Positions 1 through 8,124 of a stretch of 64,000 bases of DNA are shown in pieces. Source of the DNA: Gorillibacterium timonense (GTDB taxonomy: Bacteria > Bacillota > Bacilli > Paenibacillales > NBRC-103111); assembly GCF_001457415.1 (NCBI RefSeq), contig NZ_LN881723.1:279028-343027 (forward strand), given 5' to 3'. The translations under genes were made by a program, and so were the position numbers. The notes beneath the pieces are model-generated. The model saw only the letters and a list, made by a program, of their open reading frames with translations, made no database searches and was not told the origin of the DNA. Each line of letters opens with the position of its first letter. The stretch's first letter is position 1.

Positions 1-34
1 GGTCCCCGCACCCTATTCCCATACCGACATGACA

Positions 35-72
35 AGAAGACCCCGTCCACCTTGCCGGCTTGGGGGTCTTTT
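35..72 (-). terminator. Terminator after the TerC-family gene
   Basis: On the minus strand AAGACCCC pairs with GGGGTCTT across an 18-nt loop. The hairpin lies just downstream of the stop codon at 89. The trailing T-run is short, so efficiency is uncertain. Confidence 0.6.
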
Positions 73-88
73 GAACACAAGGCGTACA

Positions 89-754
89 TTACGCCGCTTT
101 TTCCCGATGTGCTTGCTTCATGACCCATCCCACCGCAACCACGAATAGAGCGAGGAAGTATGGGATGATAGGGGACCAGCTGCCAAGTGGAAGCAGCCGA
201 ACCATGGCCTTGTCCGACAGAAACATATCGCCAGCGGTGTAGCCCAGTATGCCCGCGCCGATATAGACGAGAATCGGGAACTGATGCAGCAGCTTCATCA
301 CAAGGGAGCTCCCCCAGACAATGAGCGGAATGCTGATCCCGATCCCGAAGATGATGACCTTGAAGTTTCCGTCGGCAGCTGCGGCAACCGCCAACACATT
401 GTCCAAGCTCATCACAAAGTCGGCAGCGATGATCGTAACAATTGCTTTTCCAAGGGTACCTGCTTCCTTCACCTGCTCATGCTTTCCTTCGTCCGCCAAC
501 AGCTTGACTGCGATCGCGATGAGCAAGACCGCACCAGCCGTTTTGATGAGGGGAAACTGCAGGATCGTTACGGCGATGGCCGTCAGAATGAGCCTCAGCC
601 CAACTGCGCCCACTGCGCCCCACCAGACTGCGCGCCGCTGCTGATGCGTCGGAAGATTCCGGCTCGCCATGGCGATCACGATCGCATTGTCTCCGCTCAG
701 CACGATGTTGATCAGCAGGATCTGAAAAAATAGCACGATCCATTCGCCAAACAT
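89..754 (-). CDS. TerC-family integral membrane protein (YjbE-like)
   Basis: The product is 221 residues and mostly hydrophobic, with about seven predicted membrane segments. It carries the family's paired acidic motifs, LSGDNAIVIAM near residue 20 and MSLDNVLAV near residue 115, whose Asp/Asn residues are thought to handle a metal ion inside the membrane. TerC relatives in Bacillus (YjbE, YkoY, YceF) are linked to tellurite resistance and, for some, manganese export to secreted enzymes; the metal here is inferred. The start is supported by AGGAGGT seven bases upstream. It is a single gene with its own terminator. Family assignment is firm and the substrate is not. Confidence 0.9.
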   Translation of the reverse strand: MFGEWIVLFFQILLINIVLSGDNAIVIAMASRNLPTHQQRRAVWWGAVGAVGLRLILTAIAVTILQFPLIKTAGAVLLIAIAVKLLADEGKHEQVKEAGTLGKAIVTIIAADFVMSLDNVLAVAAAADGNFKVIIFGIGISIPLIVWGSSLVMKLLHQFPILVYIGAGILGYTAGDMFLSDKAMVRLLPLGSWSPIIPYFLALFVVAVGWVMKQAHREKAA

Positions 755-835
755 CCGCCCACCTCCTGGGTTCCCTTTCTCTTCTGCGGGTAATGATTAG
801 GGTAGATCATTTCGATCGAAGAGAGGTGTGCCCCG

Positions 836-943
836 ATGACTGCACTTTCAGAGGAACAGATTGTCCGGCTTTCAACCGATTCCGCCGGAGGGGTTACCGG
901 CAAGGACTTCCTCCTGGCCGAACAGATCAAGAAGCTGATGTAA
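836..943 (+). CDS. Possible 35-residue small protein, unknown
   Basis: This short frame begins MTALSEEQIVRL and ends EQIKKLM. A GAGAGGTG element sits about six bases before the ATG, and codon choice resembles the neighbouring genes. It lies alone, divergent from the TerC gene and convergent with thiI. I do not recognise a family; the sequence is amphipathic and could form a single helix at each end. It could be a chance frame, but the ribosome binding site argues for translation. Confidence 0.4.
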   Translation: MTALSEEQIVRLSTDSAGGVTGKDFLLAEQIKKLM

Positions 944-996
944 GTTCGGCGGGCAGGACGACTCCCTTCTTCCTCTTTTGTTTTATTCGGTTTGTC

Positions 997-2208
997 CTAA
1001 AAATATTCATCGAACTTGTCTTCATCGTGCTCCCGAATGAACAGCTTCTCGGTCCGCTCCACGGCTTCCCGCTCCAGCTCCGGCAGGAAGTCGAGCGACT
1101 TCTCCATGCGTTCCACCACATTCAGATTCGGGCTGGTGGCCGGGGATTTGGGCACGAACAAGGTGCAGCAGTCCTCGTAAGGCAGGATGGACAGGTTAAA
1201 CGTATCGATCGCTTCGGCCTGCTTGATGATCTCGGTTTTGTCCGACATGATGAGAGGCCGCAGAATCGGCAAACGGATGCCGTCTCCGATGACCTGCATG
1301 CTCGGAAGCGTCTGACTGGCCACTTGACCAAGGCTCTCTCCGGTCACGATCGCACCGGCTCGCCGTTCGGCTGCCAGCTGCTCGGTAATGCGAAACATCG
1401 ATCTTCTCATCAGCGTGATCAGCAGCGAGTCGGTCCGGCTCTGATTGAGCCTCGTCTGAATCTCCGTGAACGGCACCATATGGAGCACGATCCGATCCGA
1501 GGTGTATCGGGCGAGCTTCCGGGTCAGATCGATGACCTTCTGTTGCGCCCTTTCGCTCGTATACGGATAGCTATGAAAGTGCACACCTTCAATCTCCAGC
1601 CCGCGGCGCATGGACTGCCAACCGGCAACCGGGCTGTCGATGCCGCCCGACAGCATCAGCATGGCTCTGCCGTTCGATCCGACCGGATAACCACCCGTTC
1701 CGGGTATGCTGTCAGAGAAGACAAACGCCTCATTTTGACGGATGTCAATCTTCACCTCCATATCCGGCTTGTGCACATCCACCGCAAGCTTCCCATCCTC
1801 CTGCCTCAAAATATAGCCTCCGACCAGATGGCCGATCTCCTGGGAGGTATGTGGGAACGCCTTATTCGCACGCTTGGCCGAAACCTTGAAGGTTTTTGGA
1901 GCAGGCGTTTTTCCTCTCATCCATTCCAATGCTCGTCGGCGGATGTCCTCAAGGTCGAGGCCGGCTGTCAAAGCCGGACTGTAAGAGGTCAGGCCGAAGA
2001 CGCGATTCAGACCGGCAGCAATCTCGTCATACGGCTCACCATTCAATACCACATAAACCCGGGCGTATTCCTCGTGAGTCGTCGCCTTGGGATAGGCTTT
2101 CATCAAATTTGCGATCTGCTCCATCATTTTCTTCTCAAACCGGCGGCGATTCTTCCCCTTAAGCGTTAATTCCCCCAGCCTGATGATGATGGCTTCCGGC
2201 TCTTGCAT
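997..2208 (-). CDS. thiI: tRNA 4-thiouridine synthase / sulfurtransferase ThiI
   Basis: ThiI adenylates uridine 8 of tRNA and inserts sulfur, and in many bacteria also transfers sulfur to ThiS for the thiamine thiazole. The 403-residue protein has a ferredoxin-like N-terminal part, a THUMP domain (about 60-165) and a PP-loop ATP pyrophosphatase domain with SGGIDS at 187-192. It lacks the C-terminal rhodanese domain of the E. coli enzyme, as expected for the short Gram-positive form. The cysteine desulfurase gene ends 44 bases upstream, the classic nifZ-thiI pairing of Bacillus. The start follows GAGGAAG at about nine bases. Confidence 0.95.
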   Translation of the reverse strand: MQEPEAIIIRLGELTLKGKNRRRFEKKMMEQIANLMKAYPKATTHEEYARVYVVLNGEPYDEIAAGLNRVFGLTSYSPALTAGLDLEDIRRRALEWMRGKTPAPKTFKVSAKRANKAFPHTSQEIGHLVGGYILRQEDGKLAVDVHKPDMEVKIDIRQNEAFVFSDSIPGTGGYPVGSNGRAMLMLSGGIDSPVAGWQSMRRGLEIEGVHFHSYPYTSERAQQKVIDLTRKLARYTSDRIVLHMVPFTEIQTRLNQSRTDSLLITLMRRSMFRITEQLAAERRAGAIVTGESLGQVASQTLPSMQVIGDGIRLPILRPLIMSDKTEIIKQAEAIDTFNLSILPYEDCCTLFVPKSPATSPNLNVVERMEKSLDFLPELEREAVERTEKLFIREHDEDKFDEYF

Positions 2209-2252
2209 GCGGTCATCTTCCTCTCATTCCAGTTCCTTCGTTGATGCTACCT

Positions 2253-3401
2253 TCAGCGACCGTTCCCGATTCGGTCCAATACTCGCTCCAATTCGTCGGC
2301 AAACCGTTCCATATCGGCCTCCGTATGAGCAGCCGAATAGCTGATCCTGAGCCCGGAAACCGCCCGCTCACGGGGCATGCCCATTGCCAGAAGCACCCGG
2401 CTTGGCTCCTCCTGACCCGACGAGCAGGCGGAGCGGGTGGATATGAAGATATCCCTTTCCTCCAAAGCATGGACGACAACCTCTGGTCGTATCCCTGGTA
2501 CGGTGATATGAACCAATTGAGGCGCATAACCGTCCAGCTCCTGCAACGGAGTCGTCGGCGAAACTCTCGGTATGGCCGCTAGCCGTTCCAGCAGCAGCCG
2601 CTGAATCGTTCGAAGCTGCCTTACCGTGGCTTCTCGCTCCTCCGCGGCAAGTCGACAAGCTTTCGCCATGCCAACGAGAAGAGGGACGTTCTCCGTACCG
2701 GAGCGAAGGCCGTTTTCCTGGCCTCCTCCCGCGATGAGCGGAGCCAGCTCCACTCCTTCTCGCCGGTACAAGACGCCCGTTCCCTTGGGTCCGCCGAACT
2801 TGTGAGCAGACAAGCTGAGCAGATCGACATGCAGATGTCCGACCGTGCAATCCAGCTTGCCGAACGCCTGAATGGCGTCGACATGAAACAAGGTTCGAGG
2901 CCGCTCCTTAAGCAGCCTGCCAATCTCCGCAATGGGCTGAATCCGGCCCATTTCATTGTTGACATACATCAGGCTGACCAGAATCGTATCCTCACGGAGC
3001 GCCGCTTTCACATCCTCCGGCCGCACTTGTCCGGTCTCATCGACCGGCAAATAGGTCACCTGAAAGCCCATCCGTTCCAATTGACGATAGGATTCATACA
3101 CCGAAGCATGCTCGATGAGACTCGTGATCACATGCTTGCCCCGGCCCTGATAAGCAAGAGCGGCTCCCTTGATGGCGAGATTGTTGCTTTCCGAGCCGCT
3201 GCCCGTAAAGATCACTTCCTGCGGTTTGCAGGATAAGGTTCCCGCTACGACACGCCGGGCTTTCGCAACGAGCTGCTCCGCCTCCAAGCCGAGCCGGTGC
3301 AATGAAGATGGATTGCCGAAATGGTTCGCCATCACCTCTGAAATCGTTCGGATGACTTCCGGACGAGTCGGAGTCGTGGCGCAATAATCCAAATAAAGCA
3401 T
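2253..3401 (-). CDS. Cysteine desulfurase (NifS/IscS family), ThiI partner
   Basis: This PLP enzyme converts cysteine to alanine and carries the sulfur as a persulfide. The 382-residue protein has the NifS fold: a cofactor-contacting His in IEHAS near residue 98, the PLP lysine in SAHKFGGPKG at about 201, and the mobile catalytic Cys in STRSACSSG at about 326. I chose the start MLYLDYCATT because GGAGGGATACG precedes it; an upstream ATG at 3434 lies inside a terminator hairpin. It is probably co-transcribed with thiI and should supply its sulfur, like B. subtilis NifZ. It is distant from the nif operon, so it need not be a dedicated nitrogenase NifS. Confidence 0.93.
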   Translation of the reverse strand: MLYLDYCATTPTRPEVIRTISEVMANHFGNPSSLHRLGLEAEQLVAKARRVVAGTLSCKPQEVIFTGSGSESNNLAIKGAALAYQGRGKHVITSLIEHASVYESYRQLERMGFQVTYLPVDETGQVRPEDVKAALREDTILVSLMYVNNEMGRIQPIAEIGRLLKERPRTLFHVDAIQAFGKLDCTVGHLHVDLLSLSAHKFGGPKGTGVLYRREGVELAPLIAGGGQENGLRSGTENVPLLVGMAKACRLAAEEREATVRQLRTIQRLLLERLAAIPRVSPTTPLQELDGYAPQLVHITVPGIRPEVVVHALEERDIFISTRSACSSGQEEPSRVLLAMGMPRERAVSGLRISYSAAHTEADMERFADELERVLDRIGNGR

Positions 3402-3411
3402 ATCGTATCCC

Positions 3412-3448
3412 TCCAAAAAAAAGAAAAAGATCATGGCTCTGATCTTTT
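3412..3448 (-). terminator. Terminator after the lytic transglycosylase gene
   Basis: Minus-strand AAAGATCA and TGATCTTT form a stem followed by a T-rich tract. It lies between the transglycosylase stop (3485) and the cysteine desulfurase start. Confidence 0.7.
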
Positions 3449-3484
3449 CTCCCTACGTGCGGATATAGTTGGAATTCAACCCAA

Positions 3485-4321
3485 TCAGACTTCGTATTGG
3501 GCTTTCTTGCCGAGAACCGTGGTGACATAGCTTTGAGTTTCCTGCGGCAAGGACCGGAAATTCTTGGTGAGCTCCGCCCGATTGGTTATCCCTAGCCGTT
3601 CGAGCCGGCCCGGTCCGGCATTGTATGCTGCGAGCGCCACGGCTTCGTCACCGCCGTATTTCGTGAGCAGATCGGAGAGGAACCGTGTCCCTCCGTGAAT
3701 ATTCTGTTCGGGATCGAAGGAATCGGTGACGCCGAGTCCCCGAGCGGTCGAGTCCATCAGCTGCATGAGCCCTTTAGCTCCTGCCGATGACACCGCGTAA
3801 GGCTGATAAGAGGATTCCTGGTCGATCACGGCTTTAATCAACGGAACGGAGACGTTGTACTTGCCCGCAGCTTCGGCAATAATGGGATCGTAAGCGGAAG
3901 AACCGGTCAGTCCGGAGATTCCGTATTGACTCAATCGGGAGAGGGCATTGACCGCCGAATATCCGGAATTATTATCCCCAGATAGACCCGAGAGTGCCGC
4001 AGCAGATAACCCTAAGCCAGAGTAGGCGAGATTGCTGGAATAACCGAGATTGCTGGAAGATTGTCCAGACAATTGGGAAGAAGCTAATAATCCGTTATAC
4101 CCCGTCGAATAGGTCGCGTATTCCGCCGGTATTGTATTGGAGTAGGAACTGGACGTTCCCATACCCGTGCTATCGCCGCTTAACAGCGGTTGCAGCAGGT
4201 TGCTGAAGAGATTATTCCCTTCTCCTGTTGAGGAAGAGCTGTCGCTCGCATTCCACCAACTAGAGGTTCCAAGAAATTGCGCGCGAATCAGCTGGCTGAG
4301 AACCCGCGGGTCCATGCTCAT
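3485..4321 (-). CDS. Lytic transglycosylase, SLT domain
   Basis: This murein lyase cuts the MurNAc-GlcNAc bond to give an anhydro-muramyl end. In the 278-residue product the first 140 residues are low-complexity Ser/Gly/Asn-rich. The C-terminal 130 are a goose-lysozyme-like SLT domain with the catalytic Glu in AVIDQESSY (about 169), then GLMQLM and AYNAGPG. No signal peptide is visible, so export may be non-classical or depend on another start. The start MSMDPRVL is preceded by GAGGG; longer frames upstream look non-coding. It resembles B. subtilis YjbJ. It is a single gene between two terminators. Confidence 0.9.
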   Translation of the reverse strand: MSMDPRVLSQLIRAQFLGTSSWWNASDSSSSTGEGNNLFSNLLQPLLSGDSTGMGTSSSYSNTIPAEYATYSTGYNGLLASSQLSGQSSSNLGYSSNLAYSGLGLSAAALSGLSGDNNSGYSAVNALSRLSQYGISGLTGSSAYDPIIAEAAGKYNVSVPLIKAVIDQESSYQPYAVSSAGAKGLMQLMDSTARGLGVTDSFDPEQNIHGGTRFLSDLLTKYGGDEAVALAAYNAGPGRLERLGITNRAELTKNFRSLPQETQSYVTTVLGKKAQYEV

Positions 4322-4394
4322 GAGTACGCCCTCTTTCCAAAAAACGATACTTATCGTCATTGTACACCGAGGACAGCGCGAATTTCCACTATAA

Positions 4395-4441
4395 AATGAA
4401 AATCCTGCCGAAGTCCCAGTCGGGATGACGGCAGGATTTCG
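4395..4441 (-). terminator. Terminator after the DUF4190-like gene
   Basis: AAATCCTGCCG and CGGCAGGATTT pair perfectly (11 bp), followed on the minus strand by a T-rich tract. Confidence 0.8.
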
Positions 4442-4443
4442 GT

Positions 4444-4932
4444 TCAGCCCAGTAGTGGGATCAGGATCAGATTGGTGACCGTTGTGACAATCCCGATCAA
4501 TACGGACCATGCGCCGAGGGATCGGCTCCCCTTATAAACGGATATAAGACCAAGCACAATCGCTGCGGCGCCGAGAATTCCGGGAAGGGCAAACAGGGAC
4601 AAGAGAGCGAGCACAAAAGCGCTCCATCCCAATAGATCCGCTGTTCGACTGCGGGATTCCTGCTGTTCAGCATCTCTTACCTGAACGCGTTCCGCCCCGT
4701 AAGTCTCCGGAGAAGGTGTCGAGAAGCCCGATTGTCTGCCAAGCTCCTTGCGCATGGCCACCGGTGAACCGGTTAACGGTGCGCCTGCGGCAAGCTCAGC
4801 GGAGAATTCCGCTTCCTCCCGGGAAGCTAGCCCGCCTTCCATCCGCTGCTCCAGCCGCTGGTACTCCTCCAGCTTTCGGGATTCCTTCCGGGTGTCCGGG
4901 ATCTTTCCTTTATCGGGACTCCATTCCTCCAC
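4444..4932 (-). CDS. DUF4190-like small membrane protein
   Basis: The 162-residue protein has a charged, probably cytoplasmic N-terminal 100 residues rich in Glu/Arg/Gln, then two hydrophobic segments: one ending in FALPGILGAAAIVLGLISVY and a second, VLIGIVTTVTNLILIPLL. This small-residue pattern is typical of DUF4190-like proteins of unknown function. The GTG start at 4932 is preferred because AAAGGGGG precedes it by about eight bases; a GTG at 4959 has no ribosome binding site. It is a single gene. No function is proposed. Confidence 0.65.
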   Translation of the reverse strand: MEEWSPDKGKIPDTRKESRKLEEYQRLEQRMEGGLASREEAEFSAELAAGAPLTGSPVAMRKELGRQSGFSTPSPETYGAERVQVRDAEQQESRSRTADLLGWSAFVLALLSLFALPGILGAAAIVLGLISVYKGSRSLGAWSVLIGIVTTVTNLILIPLLG

Positions 4933-4998
4933 GGTACGTTCCCCCTTTCCTGCAGGCACCGGAAACGGCTAACTTCTAAGCGTGTGTTTTCCGGCTTG

Positions 4999-5217
4999 CT
5001 ACTCCTTCGGCTTAAACGTGTGGCAGCAGGTATTGGCGCTGCTGTCAGCCAAGTCCTTGTGGTCGCTGTCGAACGATTCACCAGCAAATTCCGCGTCATA
5101 CTTCATGTTGGCATGCTTGTCGATTTCGATCATGATGGCATCGGCCTGGCAATTGTTGTTCTGTCCCCAGTATTGACAATTGGATACACTGCATTTGACA
5201 ATCGGCTTCAATGTCAT
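4999..5217 (-). CDS. DUF1540 domain protein
   Basis: The product is 72 residues. It starts with CSVSNCQYWGQNNNCQADAI, three cysteines in the spacing of a DUF1540 domain, and ends with CCHTF, giving a likely metal-binding Cys cluster. DUF1540 proteins are small, widespread in spore-forming Firmicutes and of unknown role. GGGAGGTGA directly precedes the ATG. It is a single gene. Confidence 0.85.
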   Translation of the reverse strand: MTLKPIVKCSVSNCQYWGQNNNCQADAIMIEIDKHANMKYDAEFAGESFDSDHKDLADSSANTCCHTFKPKE

Positions 5218-5283
5218 TCACCTCCCACCACAAGCTTTCCCCTTCCCCGTTGTCCTATACCGTGCGGAATGCCGCGAGAGAAG

Positions 5284-5340
5284 CAACAAAAAGAGAACCG
5301 GATACCAGAGCCGCGCTCCATCCGGTTCTCTTTTTGTTGA
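5284..5340 (-). terminator. Strong terminator after ypuI, possibly bidirectional
   Basis: About 20 bases pair perfectly (CAACAAAAAGAGAACCGGAT with its complement) around a 15-nt loop. A and T tracts flank the GC core on both sides, so it can act from either strand. It lies 75 bases past the ypuI stop. Confidence 0.85.
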
Positions 5341-5415
5341 TCCCCCTGCATTTCCCTGACCCATCTTGAGCTTGGCTCCAAACCCGAATTCAGGCTGTGG
5401 GTTTGGCGACGCCCC

Positions 5416-5925
5416 TTAAATCTTTTCCCCTTGCATCCGTTTCTGGTTAATGTAATCCGTTTCGTAGTAGGAGAGCTCTTCTCTCAATTCTTCAAAAATT
5501 TTGGAGAGCTCCACAGTCAAGTTGCGAACATCGCGGTTTGGCTTCTTGCGAAAGCGGATCGCATCTTGTCCCGTATAAGCGTAACGGCCGTCTTCGGAAT
5601 AGCATTCATTCTTGGGATAAAAGAATCGGTTGACGCATTGGTGATAAGCGTCATAAAGGTTCCGTTCGGCATGATCCTCCTGGAACTGTGCCCTGCGCAG
5701 GCTAACCCCCAGCTTTTCAAAAAGCACTTCGCTGAAGACCAACAGATGCCGGGTGTCCTGAAGATAATCGCGATAGAAGTCTTCCATTGCAGGATCGGCT
5801 TCTCCGCTTCCCTGGACCAATTGCTCGAGCGAATTCCGATTCAAGAATAGCTCCATCTTCGAAATTGCTTCCTTCAGCTTTACGCGCGCGGATTCGCACA
5901 AGTTTTTGACATCAGAGCCTGCCAT
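5416..5925 (-). CDS. ypuI: YpuI-family protein (DUF3907)
   Basis: The 169-residue soluble, mostly helical protein matches the YpuI/DUF3907 family of Bacillales: an N-terminal helix bundle, then the conserved C-terminal stretch with NECYSEDGRYAYTGQDAIRFR (about 125-145). The function of the family is unknown. The start MAGSDVKN follows GAGGAGGAACGGAG, better than an ATG 45 bases further up. It is transcribed alone and divergently from the S8 protease gene. Confidence 0.8.
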   Translation of the reverse strand: MAGSDVKNLCESARVKLKEAISKMELFLNRNSLEQLVQGSGEADPAMEDFYRDYLQDTRHLLVFSEVLFEKLGVSLRRAQFQEDHAERNLYDAYHQCVNRFFYPKNECYSEDGRYAYTGQDAIRFRKKPNRDVRNLTVELSKIFEELREELSYYETDYINQKRMQGEKI

Positions 5926-5980
5926 CTCCGTTCCTCCTCGGCGTGGGTCGCCACCCTCATTCCTCCTCATCCTATCATAC

Positions 5981-6006
5981 TTTCAACCGAAACGGTACCG
6001 TTGAAA
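5981..6006. promoter_or_regulatory. Inverted repeat between ypuI and the S8 protease gene
   Basis: TTTCAAC (5981-5987) and GTTGAAA (6000-6006) flank an ACGGTACCGT palindrome. It lies in the divergent promoter region and could be an operator. There is no further evidence. Confidence 0.3.
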
Positions 6007-6114
6007 CAGGCTTGAAGCTGGCGGACCCAGACCCGTCCCTCTTTGCATAAAACAGCTTCGTCGGCCAAACCCTAACGCTTGAAGGCTGATTTAAGAAACG
6101 GAGGAATGACACCT

Positions 6115-8025
6115 GTGAGAAAATGGACCTGGGCCGCAGCCATTCTGGTGCTAGCCGGAGTGTTGCTCGTTGCCCGCAATGACCGCTTGGACCGTTCCGC
6201 CGGTCAAACACATCAGAAGATCGCCAGTCAAGAGAAGTCGGCCAAAATGCTCACTGTCCAGCAGGATGTCCAGCTGACGGAGGAATTGTGTCGTAATCAG
6301 TGCCTGACTGACCTGCGCAAAACGGCCTTGGGGATGAAGTCCGTCACGCGTTCAGAAATGCCTGGGCATCTATCCGGATCGCTCAAAAGCAATCCGCATC
6401 TCGAGGCTCTGGCCTGGTACGCGACGGATTCCGCAGCTCTCTCCACCGCAGGCATAAAGCTGCAGAACTATCCCGAGCAGGTGCATACAGAAGTTCAGAA
6501 AGCGATCCAAGCCATTCACATCGGAAACGAATACCGTTCCTCATCGCTGCCAACCAGCATGGGCTTGCGAGCGGTCATGGGGGTCCCTGGTGAAAACGGA
6601 CACGGGCTGGTCGCGGTCATCCGCCAGGACATTCTGACCAAGGTGGAATCGGAATCCAAGCGGAACCTGCGCCTCGTTACGTACCCGAATCCCAACCGCA
6701 AGCCTGGTATGAAGGCGGCGGATGCGAACAACCTGAAGGAAACCAAAGTTTCCGGGCCGGAGGAAAATCAGGGCAAGAGCCATTATTACAACAATCAAAT
6801 CGTCGTGAAATTCAAGAAAGCCCCTACGGAGAAACAGCTGAAGCTGATTCAACGAGAGCTTCAGGCCAGTTCCTATGAGAAGATGGGCTATGCGTATGTC
6901 TTCACCTCCAAAAAAATGGATACGAAGCAGATGATCCGCTATTTCCGCAAGCATCATATCGAATATGCGGAACCCCACTACCTGTACAATACGAATGAAT
7001 CCGCGGTTGTGCCTGTCGAGCGGAAGCCTGCAGCAAACTTCCGTTCCTTGGCGCAACAACAAGCGGAGGGGGAGCCGAACGATACCCTTTTCGCCCAGTA
7101 TCAATGGAACCTGCCGCTCATCAATGCCGAGTCGGGCTGGACGCTGTCCAAAGGCAGCGGAGATGTGATTGTCGCCGTCGTGGATACGGGCGCCGATCTG
7201 ACTCATCCGGATCTGAAGGATCGTCTGATCTCGGGGTACAATGCGATCGACACAACCAAGAAGCCCCTTGACGATGTAGGTCACGGCAGCCATGTGGCAG
7301 GCATTATCGCGGCAACCGTCAACAACAGCATGGGCATTGCCGGCCTGACCTGGAACAACCCGATCATGCCCGTCAAGGTGCTCGACAATTCGGGAGCAGG
7401 CAATGCCTACAACGTTGCCGAAGGGGTCATCTGGGCGACCGACCACGGCGCCAAGGTGATCAATATGAGCCTCGGCAATTATGCCGAGTCCAGCTTCCTG
7501 CATGACGCCGTGAAATACGCCTACAACCATGACGTCGTGCTCGTTGCGGCGAGCGGCAACGACAATTCGGGAGATCCCGGTTATCCGGCCGCTTATTCCG
7601 AAGTGCTTGCCGTCGCGGCGACGGACAATAATCGGAACAAAGCGTCCTTCTCCAATTACGGCTCCTATATTGACGTTGCCGCTCCGGGCGTCAATATCGC
7701 CAGCACCTACACGAACAACCAATACGCTTCGCTGTCCGGCACATCCATGGCGAGTCCCCATGTCGCTGCTCTCGCCGCCTTAATCCGGTCGGTCAATCCG
7801 AAGCTGACCAACAAGGAAGTTATGGACATCATGCGCAACACGGCAGCCGACATCGGAGACACTGGCAAAGACAATTATTACGGGTATGGACAAATCGATG
7901 TCTATCGCGCTCTTGAGGCAGCGGCTTCGGGCACCTCCACCGCAGCGACCAGCCAAGAGCAGCCGCTTCAAGCTCCTCATGGAAATGCGTTATCGCGCCT
8001 GCTTCAAAGGCTATTTGGACGATGA
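6115..8025 (+). CDS. Secreted subtilisin-like serine protease (peptidase S8)
   Basis: This exported endopeptidase has 636 residues from the GTG at 6115, chosen because GGAGG lies ten bases upstream. A signal peptide (RKWTWAAAILVLAGVLLVA) is followed by about 200 residues of extension. A fervidolysin-type propeptide (about 228-292, IVVKFKKAPT to EYAEPHYLY) comes next. The catalytic domain has Asp in VDTGADLTHPDL (about 357), His in GHGSHVAGI (about 390) and Ser in GTSMASPH (about 544). The triad and the oxyanion Asn (AASGND) are intact. It is monocistronic and just upstream of spore-coat genes, though a sporulation role is only suggested by position. Confidence 0.93.
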   Translation: MRKWTWAAAILVLAGVLLVARNDRLDRSAGQTHQKIASQEKSAKMLTVQQDVQLTEELCRNQCLTDLRKTALGMKSVTRSEMPGHLSGSLKSNPHLEALAWYATDSAALSTAGIKLQNYPEQVHTEVQKAIQAIHIGNEYRSSSLPTSMGLRAVMGVPGENGHGLVAVIRQDILTKVESESKRNLRLVTYPNPNRKPGMKAADANNLKETKVSGPEENQGKSHYYNNQIVVKFKKAPTEKQLKLIQRELQASSYEKMGYAYVFTSKKMDTKQMIRYFRKHHIEYAEPHYLYNTNESAVVPVERKPAANFRSLAQQQAEGEPNDTLFAQYQWNLPLINAESGWTLSKGSGDVIVAVVDTGADLTHPDLKDRLISGYNAIDTTKKPLDDVGHGSHVAGIIAATVNNSMGIAGLTWNNPIMPVKVLDNSGAGNAYNVAEGVIWATDHGAKVINMSLGNYAESSFLHDAVKYAYNHDVVLVAASGNDNSGDPGYPAAYSEVLAVAATDNNRNKASFSNYGSYIDVAAPGVNIASTYTNNQYASLSGTSMASPHVAALAALIRSVNPKLTNKEVMDIMRNTAADIGDTGKDNYYGYGQIDVYRALEAAASGTSTAATSQEQPLQAPHGNALSRLLQRLFGR

Positions 8026-8059
8026 GAGACGATAAGGGTTTCTCGTTAGCCCGATAAAC

Positions 8060-8087
8060 ACGCTTGAATTCCTCCGCACATATCATG
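8060..8087 (+). promoter_or_regulatory. Possible sigma-K promoter of tgl
   Basis: ACG (8060-8062) lies 16 bases before CATATCATG (8079-8087), close to the sigma-K pattern AC-N16-CATAnnnTA. B. subtilis tgl is sigma-K dependent, so the context fits. Confidence 0.4.
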
Positions 8088-8124
8088 GGGTATCACAGCC
8101 AGATAGGATGGGATACCCCATGAT
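8082..8124. repeat. 13-bp perfect inverted repeat enclosing the tgl start codon
   Basis: ATCATGGGGTATC (8082-8094) is exactly repeated in inverse orientation at 8112-8124, with a 17-nt spacer. The tgl ATG (8120-8122) lies in the right arm and an AGGATGGG ribosome-binding element lies in and beside the spacer. Confidence 0.7.

Noticed and set aside
793..2169. Long plus-strand frame antisense to thiI
   Set aside because: It is a shadow of thiI: composition follows the thiI codons, and thiI has all catalytic motifs and a ribosome binding site.
6541..7761. A 400-codon minus-strand frame inside the S8 protease
   Set aside because: It has no domain, no ribosome binding site and mirrors the protease codon pattern.
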